DNA from: Ascoidea tarda (nom. inval.)
Lineage: Eukaryota > Ascomycota > Saccharomycetes > Ascoideales > Ascoideaceae
Length of the DNA: 33,284 nucleotides
Assembly (NCBI GenBank): GCA_030560485.1
Contig: JAKTTS010000122.1
Coordinates: 1 to 33,284, forward strand
Direction: 5' to 3'
In this document: positions 16,858 through 24,380 of the stretch, piece by piece
How positions within the stretch are numbered: the stretch's first letter is position 1
How the letters are laid out: each line of letters begins with the position of its first letter
Translations under genes and position numbers: made by a program
The notes under the pieces: generated by a model
What the model saw: only the letters and a program-made list of their open reading frames with translations
Told to the model about the DNA's origin: nothing
The model's database searches: none

Positions 16858-17227
16858 AGAATCAGAGAACACCAAGACGTTGTCAAAAGAACTTCTTCTT
16901 ACCTCATTCACCGGCGCCATCAAAGGAGGCCTTATAGGCCTCACAGGCTCAGTGATGCTCAGATACATGTGGCCAACCTGGAGACATCTCAGAATACCCA
17001 TCAAGTGTTTTTGGCATGTTAGTTGGGTGTCAATGGGCGCAGTGTTTTGGGCTGATAGGCATCTCGTCGTCTTTAGTGATAGAATGCTTTTGGAGCAACA
17101 CGAAAAAAAGAGAAAGTTGTTAAATGATGCTGCTGAGAATGGTATTTTCATCGATTACAACGATAAAACTGTATTAACTGCCTCACAGTTGGAGCTGATC
17201 AAGCTAGTCGAAAATCTCGAAAAATAA
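16844..17227 (+). CDS. RCF3: Rcf3-like respiratory supercomplex factor
   Basis: 127 residues from an ATG. The block IKCFWHVSWVSMGAVFWADR followed by a charged helix and KRKLLNDAAENGIF resembles, as I remember it, the small S. cerevisiae protein YBR255C-A (Rcf3). That protein lies in the mitochondrial inner membrane and associates with cytochrome c oxidase supercomplexes. Two hydrophobic stretches are visible, residues ~17-42 (with a Gly-rich GAIKGGLIGLTGS) and ~55-75. The length agrees with the family. The C-terminal helix ends SQLELIKLVENLEK. The assignment is from memory of motifs, not a search. Confidence 0.72.
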   Translation: MARSRESENTKTLSKELLLTSFTGAIKGGLIGLTGSVMLRYMWPTWRHLRIPIKCFWHVSWVSMGAVFWADRHLVVFSDRMLLEQHEKKRKLLNDAAENGIFIDYNDKTVLTASQLELIKLVENLEK

Positions 17228-17765
17228 TTCATATTCCCATGACGTATCTTTAACAAATTCATATTCCTCATCAATCCATATAGCCTAAATAGATACTAAA
17301 TAGATTACTCATAGGTTCTTTGTAGGTTTTTCATAGATTATAAATGTATATTCCAGTAAAGACCCAAGTCTCAAATTGTTGATTGATCGGATTTGCCCTT
17401 TGTGTATTGTTTTGCTTGCTGTTTCGCTTTGCCGGTTATTTCAACTGTAAAGTGGATTGGACTGACAGTGTGGCACCCTGAAGAACCGGAGTACTCCAGC
17501 TGCTGCTTCTGGTGCGCCAGCATCCTCAACCTTGGATCACTCTGCTTCTTGCTCTTGCAAGCCCTGGCTCAAGCCTTAGCTTTCATCTTAGCCCTAGCTT
17601 TAGCCCTCACTGGCATCTCTTCAAAACCTCTCCAAGCAGCGTCTTGCTCCTTTGGCTCTTTGGATAACTTTTCTTTTTGGGGCAGGCGCAATCTCCCTCG
17701 CACCAACCTGCTCTATCGGGAAGTCTGTTCAGCAAGCACCCACCATTTGTAATTCCGTCTTTGTG

Positions 17766-17775
17766 ATTGGCCAAT
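17766..17775. promoter_or_regulatory. CCAAT palindrome (HAP-type) in the catalase promoter
   Basis: ATTGGCCAAT presents a CCAAT core on both strands. Heme-dependent HAP activation of catalase and respiratory genes is known in S. cerevisiae; use here is inferred. Confidence 0.45.
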
Positions 17776-17949
17776 TCCCAGCTTTTTGCTTCAACAGCCG
17801 ATTGATCAAATCATTATCAAAACGCTATCAAAATAGGAGCAAATCACTATCAAACCACCATTTGAATCGCCTGTTAAAAGAAACACCCATTGCTTCTTCT
17901 CTTCCTCTGTCCAAATGGAAACTTGCTCGCAAAAATTATGTCCTTGCTA

Positions 17950-17956
17950 TTACTAA
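17950..17956. promoter_or_regulatory. Yap1-type site TTACTAA
   Basis: An exact match to the Yap1 oxidative-stress element, about 470 bases before the catalase ATG. A seven-base match can arise by chance in AT-rich DNA, but the target gene is the expected kind. Confidence 0.4.
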
Positions 17957-18263
17957 GGTCCTGAATTGAGCTAATTGCCCAAACAACTTCCTTCAAAACA
18001 TTGTTTGTCATCAAAATTTGTTCTGGATGATCATTGCTTTCACACTTATATCACTTTTATTTCACAATTATTTTGCTCTTTTTTTATACTTTTTCTGCAT
18101 GTTTTCAATTTGCTTGTTTTAACTTATTTTTTTATCATAAAAAAATTATATCTCCCCGCTGATTTCATTTTTCAGATGCTTTTTTTTTATATCCCCCATT
18201 AGAGTTCTGCTTTTTATTCCTCTTCTTTTTTTTTACCCAATTCCTTATTTTCTTTTTAGACTG

Positions 18264-18271
18264 TATATATA
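18264..18271 (+). promoter_or_regulatory. TATA box of the catalase gene
   Basis: TATATATA lies 155 bases before the ATG, within the usual yeast range and just upstream of pyrimidine-rich leader sequence. Confidence 0.6.
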
Positions 18272-18425
18272 CCTCCACTTTGCTCTTTATTTCCGGAGAC
18301 TACTACTGATCAGCTTAAGACCTTTTTTTAAAATTCATTTCATTTTTTCCAAGGTTCATATATTATTATATTATATCATCCCATCTAATTACTTCTCATT
18401 CGATCTTATTTAACCTATACAAACA

Positions 18426-19955
18426 ATGGCTCATAATAATAATAATAACAACAGCAATAACAATGTTCCTATTTATTCAACATCTCAAGGTGCCCCACTT
18501 GCTGATGCCTTTGCAACTCAAAGAGTAGGTAAATTCGGCCCTTTATTATTGCAAGATTTCACTTTAATCGACAGTTTAGCTCACTTTGATAGAGAAAGAA
18601 TTCCTGAAAGAGTTGTCCACGCTAAGGGCTCCGGTGCTTATGGTTACTTTGAAGTAACCGATGATATAACTGATATTTGTGGTTCAGCAATGTTTAATAA
18701 AGTTGGTAAAAAAACAAAGACTTTTACTAGATTTTCAACCGTTGGTGGTGAAAAGGGTTCTGCCGATAGTGCAAGAGACCCAAGAGGTTTTTCCACCAAA
18801 TTTTATACTGAAGAAGGTAATTTGGATTGGGTTTATAACAACACTCCAGTTTTCTTTATCAGAAACCCAAGTAAATTTCCTCATTTCATTCACACTCAAA
18901 AAAGAAACCCCCAAACCAACCTAAAAGATGCTACTATGTTTTGGGATTATTTAACCAGTAATCAAGAAGCTATTCACCAAGTTTGCATCCTTTTTTCTGA
19001 TCGTGGAACTCCTGCTTCTTATCGTAACATGAATGGTTACTCCGGTCATTCCTACAAATGGTCAAATAAAAACGGTGAATGGTTTTATGTTCAAGTTCAT
19101 TTAATCAACGACCAAGGAATTAAAAATCTCAATAATGAACAATCAACAGAATTAGGTGGTACTAACCCAGATTTTGCTCAAGAAGATTTATTCAATGAAA
19201 TTGAAAAGGAAAACTTCCCATCATGGACTGTTTATATCCAATATATGACTGAAGAACAAAGCAAAACTTTGCCTTTTTCCGTCTTTGATCTAACCAAAGT
19301 CTGGTCCCACAAAGAATTCCCACTACGTAGAGTTGGTAAATTGGTTCTCAATAAAAACCCAGAAAACTATTTTGCAGAAGTGGAGCAGGTTGCTTTCTCA
19401 CCATCTCACACTGTTCCATACCAGGAACCTTCTGCTGATCCTGTCTTGCAGTCCAGATTATTTTCATATCCTGATACTCAACGTCATAGATTGGGTGTCA
19501 ATTACAATCAAATTCCTGTCAATTGCCCATATGCTTCAAGAGGCATCAATCCAACTCTTCGTGATGGTGCTATGCAAGTTAATGGAAACTATGGCTCAAT
19601 GCCCAATTATTTGGCTAGCGATTTGCCAATTGCCTTTAGAAGTGACGTCAAACATCAACAACACCAGGAAGTCTGGTCTGGCCCTGCTTTGCCTTTTCAT
19701 TGGGACGTTGTTGGTGACATTGACTATGTCCAACCAAGAATCTTGTATCAAAAAATCCTATCAAAACAATCTGGTCAACAAAAGGCTTTGGCTCACAATG
19801 TTGCTACACATGTCTCAAGCGCCAGACGCGATATCCAAGATAAGGTGATTAAGATGTTTGCTAAGGTCGACGAAAACCTTGCCAATGAAATCAAGAAGGA
19901 AATGCTTGAGTTGTCTCCTCGTACTGGCAAGTGTCCATACTCCAACAAATTATAA
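18426..19955 (+). CDS. CTA1: Heme catalase
   Basis: 509 residues from an ATG; a normal length for small-subunit fungal catalases. After an Asn-rich insert (residues 4-13) the full catalase core follows. It has the distal His65 in RVVHAKGSGAYG, the Asn pair at 138-139 in NNTPVFFIRN and the proximal heme-ligand Tyr348 in RLFSYPDTQRHRLG. It breaks down hydrogen peroxide. The last residues, SNKL, resemble a type 1 peroxisomal signal (canonical SKL) with Asn in place of Lys/Ser. A peroxisomal Cta1-like location is therefore possible but not certain. A cytosolic Ctt1-like role is the alternative. CTG codons are absent from the parts I read, consistent with high expression. Confidence 0.93.
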   Translation: MAHNNNNNNSNNNVPIYSTSQGAPLADAFATQRVGKFGPLLLQDFTLIDSLAHFDRERIPERVVHAKGSGAYGYFEVTDDITDICGSAMFNKVGKKTKTFTRFSTVGGEKGSADSARDPRGFSTKFYTEEGNLDWVYNNTPVFFIRNPSKFPHFIHTQKRNPQTNLKDATMFWDYLTSNQEAIHQVCILFSDRGTPASYRNMNGYSGHSYKWSNKNGEWFYVQVHLINDQGIKNLNNEQSTELGGTNPDFAQEDLFNEIEKENFPSWTVYIQYMTEEQSKTLPFSVFDLTKVWSHKEFPLRRVGKLVLNKNPENYFAEVEQVAFSPSHTVPYQEPSADPVLQSRLFSYPDTQRHRLGVNYNQIPVNCPYASRGINPTLRDGAMQVNGNYGSMPNYLASDLPIAFRSDVKHQQHQEVWSGPALPFHWDVVGDIDYVQPRILYQKILSKQSGQQKALAHNVATHVSSARRDIQDKVIKMFAKVDENLANEIKKEMLELSPRTGKCPYSNKL

Positions 19956-20282
19956 ACATCACCTCTCTGCTCTTGCTTAATGTTCTTTAATATTCTTTTT
20001 TATAGTATTTACATAACTCCTCCACAGCACTAATACAAACCACTGTTTCCCCAAAACAGCAGTACGCGTTGTTTTCCCAAAGCGGCATTATGCGTTCAAG
20101 AATACCCCTCTCGCTGGCGTCCAACAATCACATGCAAGGGTGCTCCATCTCTCTGGTACCATGTTTCTCTTCACCACTTATCATTTTTGGGCAGTTGATG
20201 CCTGGGGAAAACGACGCTTCTCCTTCTCTTCCACCACAAGCTTGTGAGTCTGCGAATTTCAACACTTACTGTACCAGGCGAT
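19956..20282. other. Short intergenic region between catalase and the next gene
   Basis: About 330 bases: the catalase 3' end followed by a GC-richer block (20060-20280). Frames open across it begin without ATG in a context that looks noncoding. No clear TATA element is seen. Confidence 0.5.
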
Positions 20283-21260
20283 ATGAATTGGTTAGCCGGG
20301 CTCGCTGGTTTCGACGACTATTCTCAACAGTTCAAGGACGCCCCCGAGTTCAAAATGGACTTGCTATCAGCTTCAAACCTCTCTTTATCTAGATCCAGTT
20401 CAATCACTAATGTCAGTAACAGCTTTAGCTCTTCCAACAATTCCACTCTCAACAATATGAACAACGGCTCCAATCCTCGCTTTAATGATAATGGACTTAC
20501 CAATGATTCAGTGCCAGTGAAGAAATTACCTGTTGCTCACAACTTGATGTTCTATTATACCCTACTAAGAAAACAGTTTACTATAAGAAATATTGTTTTA
20601 AGACTATACAGTATCTTGAAGTTAAAGGATTATGAATTTGAAGAGACTATATTAAATATCTTGGAATTTTTCTGTTACATATTCGAATTTCTTTTTAAAA
20701 ACAAGAAAAAAAGACAAAAATTAAACTCTTTTTTCAAATTTGTTAACCATTTTATTATAATTATCAGATTTAAGGTTCTAATAACTAAAATTATAAAATT
20801 GGTCGAATTGGTTAAAATTAAAAGAAGCTCAATGAACCAAGATAGATCCGAAATAAGATTAATAAATAATGATAATGATAATAGTAACAATAATGATTTT
20901 GAATCAGTTTGGAATTCAAATATTAATACAAACAATATAAATGATTTAAATTCTTTAACTCAGCGTAATATCAATTACATCAGAAACCAAAATAATCATA
21001 GTCACACTCAGATAAATAATAACGATCAGATCAACAATCAAACAAGTGAAGAGCATAAAGAAGGAGAAGAACAAGAACAAGAACAAGATGAAGAAGAACA
21101 AGATGAACTCAGCAAATTGCTGAGCGAAGTGGCAATTGAATTGATTGAATTCATATTTTTGTTATCTCCCAAATCTTTTATTAATATATTCAAAAATACT
21201 TTCTTATTCAAAAAACAAAAAGCAAAAATCATACCTAAGAAAAGAGAAATAGAGTTCTAA
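20283..21260 (+). CDS. Unrecognised basic, hydrophobic protein
   Basis: 325 residues from the first in-frame ATG (20283). The frame is open further upstream but only from a GTG. The N-terminus (MNWLAGLAGFDDYSQQF) is followed by a Ser/Asn-rich segment. A helical, basic and hydrophobic region spans ~75-185 (HNLMFYYTLLRKQF, ILEFFCYIFEFLFKNKKKR, HFIIIIRFKVLITKIIKLV). An Asn/Gln/Glu-rich linker leads to a final amphipathic or membrane helix (SEVAIELIEFIFLLSP) and a Lys-rich tail. The layout suggests a membrane-associated protein. The adjacent catalase gene invites a peroxisomal guess, but I recognise no Pex11-type motif and assign nothing. Confidence 0.65.
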   Translation: MNWLAGLAGFDDYSQQFKDAPEFKMDLLSASNLSLSRSSSITNVSNSFSSSNNSTLNNMNNGSNPRFNDNGLTNDSVPVKKLPVAHNLMFYYTLLRKQFTIRNIVLRLYSILKLKDYEFEETILNILEFFCYIFEFLFKNKKKRQKLNSFFKFVNHFIIIIRFKVLITKIIKLVELVKIKRSSMNQDRSEIRLINNDNDNSNNNDFESVWNSNINTNNINDLNSLTQRNINYIRNQNNHSHTQINNNDQINNQTSEEHKEGEEQEQEQDEEEQDELSKLLSEVAIELIEFIFLLSPKSFINIFKNTFLFKKQKAKIIPKKREIEF

Positions 21261-21657
21261 TTTTTTTTATCTTTTTTTTTATCTTTTCTTTTCTTTTCTT
21301 TAAATTTTTCTTTTTTTTCTTTTTTTTCTTTTTAATCCATTTTAATATAATGATCTCTTCCTCTCTTGTTCTCTTTTTTTTTGTTGTTTTAAATGATTTT
21401 GGTTATGTTTTTTTGTTTTTTTTTACTTTTTATTTAGCGCTTCTTTATATGTTTTCCCTTGGGTTTACTAGCTAATTGTTAGACTTTATACAGTTTGTTT
21501 TTCCTTTGAGGTTTCAAGTAATAAATTCAATTATATACACCATATGATTCTTCTTAAGAGGATTAAGTACAATATTTTACCATAGTTCATTAACGGAATC
21601 ACAATAACAAAAAAACAACCCATTTTTGATATATTCCAAAATTTAAATAACAAGTTT
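21261..21657. other. Convergent, T-rich intergenic region
   Basis: Long T and TTTTC runs follow the upstream gene (21262-21440), then AT-rich sequence to the end of the converging gene. Likely polyadenylation and termination regions; nothing else is seen. Confidence 0.55.
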
Positions 21658-24165
21658 TCATTCGTCGATAGTGTCTTCATTGATGATTATTATTTTATCT
21701 AAAAGATCAAAATCAACTTTCTCATTCAGACATATTGATCTCAATTCATATGATGGAAATTTGTTTTCATTTAAATTTGTTTCATAAAGTCTTTGACTAT
21801 CTCTAACCAAAGTTTTCAAAATGTTAGCAAAAATTACCAGATTTTGGTTTTTTAACAAAAACGAATGTAGTTTATTAATAAGATACTTGATTTTTAAATC
21901 AATTGAACGATTTTCGTTATTGCAACAATAATCTTCAAAATAGCTGGCCAAGTAAAACAATATGCTTCTAAATGATACATCAGCTTTATCAGAGTCTCCT
22001 TTTTCATATACTGTCATTGAATTTTGGAAAACAGAAATTGAAAAATCAATCAATTTATAGTAAATAGCTATTTCAACTTTACCGCCATTGCTTTTCTGGT
22101 TTCTTTTTTTAATTAGTTTGAAAAATTCATTGCTTATAAGCAAATCATTCCAATAATATTCAATTTCCTTTCCCATGGATTTTAGAATTAGACTAATATA
22201 TGACGATAAATTATCTTTATTACCAAAAATCTGTTCATTATGAGGTACGTTTAAATACCAACACGTTAAAACTTGGTTAAAATTACTAGATACAACACAA
22301 GATTGCAATAAGTTATAAAGAAATAGAAATTTGGCATGCTCAGTATTCAACAGGGGTAAAATTTCATTGATTATATATCGAGTATAAAACACATTATAAA
22401 CTCTGGGTCTTCTAAATGCTGCCAATTCAGATTTTGAACTAGGACCGTTGTATTTAAAATCTTTTATATCAGTTTTTATTTTATTTTTTGAACTATTTTG
22501 TTTAATAATGTCCTTGATTTGTAAGTTAAGAACATAGTTTAGATCATTATCATAATCAGTAATCATTATTCTATTGTCAATTCTTTTTGACGTTAAGTTG
22601 TAATAGGTATTTAAAAATTCAATATCATTAGAATTTATAGTTTGACCACTTTGAATTAATTCATCAATTTTTTGAAAATTTTCTTTTAAATTGAGAATAT
22701 TATCATAAATCAATGATTTAAAATGCATACTATCAGTTGGGTTAAAATCTTCAATTGTAAAAACCGAAGTTTTATTTTCATTAGTTATAAATGAGTTGGT
22801 AATAAAAAAATTTGGATTAATAAATGAAGAAAAAGATAAATTCGATTGTAAATAATAAGAAATGTTATCAAATTTTGAAAAATTCAAATCTTTTAAATTT
22901 TTTTTCAGTTTTTCTTTTGGAATTAATTCAGAAATCTTTTGAAGTAAAATTGGATCGTTATTTTTAGCCAATAATAATAGCATTTTCGTTAAAATTTCTT
23001 TGTTTTGGGATTGAATTAATTTGAAATCGTGAATAATAAGGAATTTCAAAATTTTATAATAATCATAAATTAAAGAATAATTTAGGATTTTGGTTAGTGA
23101 ATATTGGTGCATTGAAGAATAATCGTTTAATGAATTTTTCGAATGTAATAAATCTAAAAGCTCTAAAACAGTCAGAGGGTCATTTTTAATCAACGAGTAA
23201 TCAATAATTTGATTTAATTTCAATATTGAATTTAAAATGTAAAAAGTGTCATTGCTTAACAAATGAGAATAGTTTGACTTTAAATAATTGTATGAATGCC
23301 AGAAATGGTTAATTAATAAATTGTATTGGTTTAAATTTTTATAATAATCAGATAATAAAGAAATCCTTAATTTCTCAAAATTCAAAACAAGAAAATCAAA
23401 ATTATCAAAAACATTTTGCATCGAGGCTAAATTTTCTATTATAGTATTTAAATGGTTTTGCAAAATAGAAACATTTATAAATGAATTTGAGTTTGAAATC
23501 AAATCTGTTGAAATTGATAATATTGAATGCAACGAAGTTAAGTATTGATTGTGGTTATCTCTATCCAACGAATGATGCTTTAAATAAAAATTTATGGATT
23601 TTTCTGCGTAATTTAAAACAATCAAATTGATGAGATTATAATTTATGCTTTGAGAATTATTTTGAATTTGACTTTTAGTGGGGCTGTCAATTGATGAATA
23701 AATAGAGGATATCAATCGTAGAATGCAAAATAGTTTCTCATAAATGATTAAAAGATTATGCTCCCCATCGATGGAATTGCTGGTTATGTCCAAATTTTCA
23801 ATTTTTTTCAAAAGTTTCAAATTTTGATCCAATTTAGTTAAAAAGTTATTTATATCACTAACAATAATTGAGTTTGATCTCCTAATCGAAAGCAAATCAT
23901 CAATCAATAGATTATCAAGGGACTTCAATAGGAGAGGCGACCAAAGATTGAACAATTCTGAAGTGGTCTTTCTCGAGTCTGCCAATGGGATTGGTGTATT
24001 CTGAGGCTGCTTAGATTGAAGGGAGGAAGAATAGCTTCTAAAGATGTGTGCGTAGGGTCCGAGGCTCAGTCTGAAGCCACCAAGAGCCAAAGAAGAGCTC
24101 TTATTTTTCTGGAGATTGTAACATACCTTGGTGCGAGCAAAAGAACCAGTTCGTAGTCCTCTCAT
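21658..24165 (-). CDS. Large unrecognised protein with a mitochondrial-type N-terminus
   Basis: 835 residues from the ATG at 24165. The frame is open 10 codons further but only from TTG. The N-terminus is Arg/Ser-rich and without acidic residues for about 45 residues, ending near FRSYSSSLQ, a typical mitochondrial presequence with a possible cleavage region. The rest is helical and rich in Leu, Asn, Ser and Lys, with no catalytic motif I know. Size, presequence and helical repeat-like texture resemble the fast-evolving yeast PPR or translational-activator proteins (for example Pet309, Pet111, Rmd9), but this is only a resemblance. It shares a 215-bp promoter with MRC1. Confidence 0.72.
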   Translation of the reverse strand: MRGLRTGSFARTKVCYNLQKNKSSSLALGGFRLSLGPYAHIFRSYSSSLQSKQPQNTPIPLADSRKTTSELFNLWSPLLLKSLDNLLIDDLLSIRRSNSIIVSDINNFLTKLDQNLKLLKKIENLDITSNSIDGEHNLLIIYEKLFCILRLISSIYSSIDSPTKSQIQNNSQSINYNLINLIVLNYAEKSINFYLKHHSLDRDNHNQYLTSLHSILSISTDLISNSNSFINVSILQNHLNTIIENLASMQNVFDNFDFLVLNFEKLRISLLSDYYKNLNQYNLLINHFWHSYNYLKSNYSHLLSNDTFYILNSILKLNQIIDYSLIKNDPLTVLELLDLLHSKNSLNDYSSMHQYSLTKILNYSLIYDYYKILKFLIIHDFKLIQSQNKEILTKMLLLLAKNNDPILLQKISELIPKEKLKKNLKDLNFSKFDNISYYLQSNLSFSSFINPNFFITNSFITNENKTSVFTIEDFNPTDSMHFKSLIYDNILNLKENFQKIDELIQSGQTINSNDIEFLNTYYNLTSKRIDNRIMITDYDNDLNYVLNLQIKDIIKQNSSKNKIKTDIKDFKYNGPSSKSELAAFRRPRVYNVFYTRYIINEILPLLNTEHAKFLFLYNLLQSCVVSSNFNQVLTCWYLNVPHNEQIFGNKDNLSSYISLILKSMGKEIEYYWNDLLISNEFFKLIKKRNQKSNGGKVEIAIYYKLIDFSISVFQNSMTVYEKGDSDKADVSFRSILFYLASYFEDYCCNNENRSIDLKIKYLINKLHSFLLKNQNLVIFANILKTLVRDSQRLYETNLNENKFPSYELRSICLNEKVDFDLLDKIIIINEDTIDE

Positions 24166-24191
24166 GTTGATCTCGTGCAAACGCCTCTCAT
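24162..24191 (-). other. Nine-codon upstream ORF ending in an ATGA overlap with the main start
   Basis: The minus-strand ATG at 24191 opens a nine-codon frame. Its TGA (24164-24162) overlaps the main ATG (24165-24163) as ATGA. This arrangement permits termination-coupled reinitiation. Whether the transcript includes it is unknown. Confidence 0.45.
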
Positions 24192-24293
24192 CCAATGAAA
24201 ACGCTTCTTTGTTTCTCTTTATCCACTTTTTTCACAGACGTCCCAAAGCGGAATCAACCCGTAAAACTGGCTCCAGAGTGTTTTTTATTAAAG

Positions 24294-24303
24294 TTTCGCG
24301 TTT
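24294..24303. promoter_or_regulatory. G1/S (SBF/MBF-type) element upstream of MRC1
   Basis: TTTCGCGTTT reads AAACGCGAAA on the other strand. It contains CGCGAAA (an SCB-like CNCGAAA) and ACGCGA (close to the MCB core ACGCG). It lies just upstream of a TATAAAAG at 24307-24314, and the MRC1 ATG is at 24381. MRC1 is a G1/S-expressed gene in S. cerevisiae. Confidence 0.55.
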
Positions 24304-24306
24304 GTT

Positions 24307-24314
24307 TATAAAAG
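24307..24314 (+). promoter_or_regulatory. TATA box of MRC1
   Basis: TATAAAAG, 67 bases before the ATG. A purine-rich GAAGAAG leader follows. Confidence 0.55.
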
Positions 24315-24380
24315 AAGAAGAGGAAGAAGAAGAAGAGAAACATAAAGACAAAGAACCAGCAGTAGAAGGTTGTCGTGATA

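Larger units (their letters stand above)
17228..18425. other. 1.2-kb catalase promoter region
   Basis: No gene supported. 17390-17760 is GC-richer and contains an imperfect AGCC(C/T)T repeat at 17560-17610. Candidate control sites are the CCAAT palindrome at 17766-17775, the Yap1-type TTACTAA at 17950-17956 and a TATA box at 18264-18271. The last 400 bases are strongly pyrimidine-rich on the plus strand, typical of yeast promoters near start sites. Open frames across 17393-17969 lack ATG starts and protein-like composition. Confidence 0.6.

Noticed and set aside
17393-17969. Open plus-strand frames upstream of catalase
   Set aside because: They start at TTG or other non-ATG codons in a GC-richer promoter, and two overlapping frames are open at once, as expected from composition.
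24121-24126. GTATGT on the minus strand inside the presequence of the 835-residue protein
   Set aside because: No TACTAAC follows at a usable distance and the frame is open and sensible without splicing.
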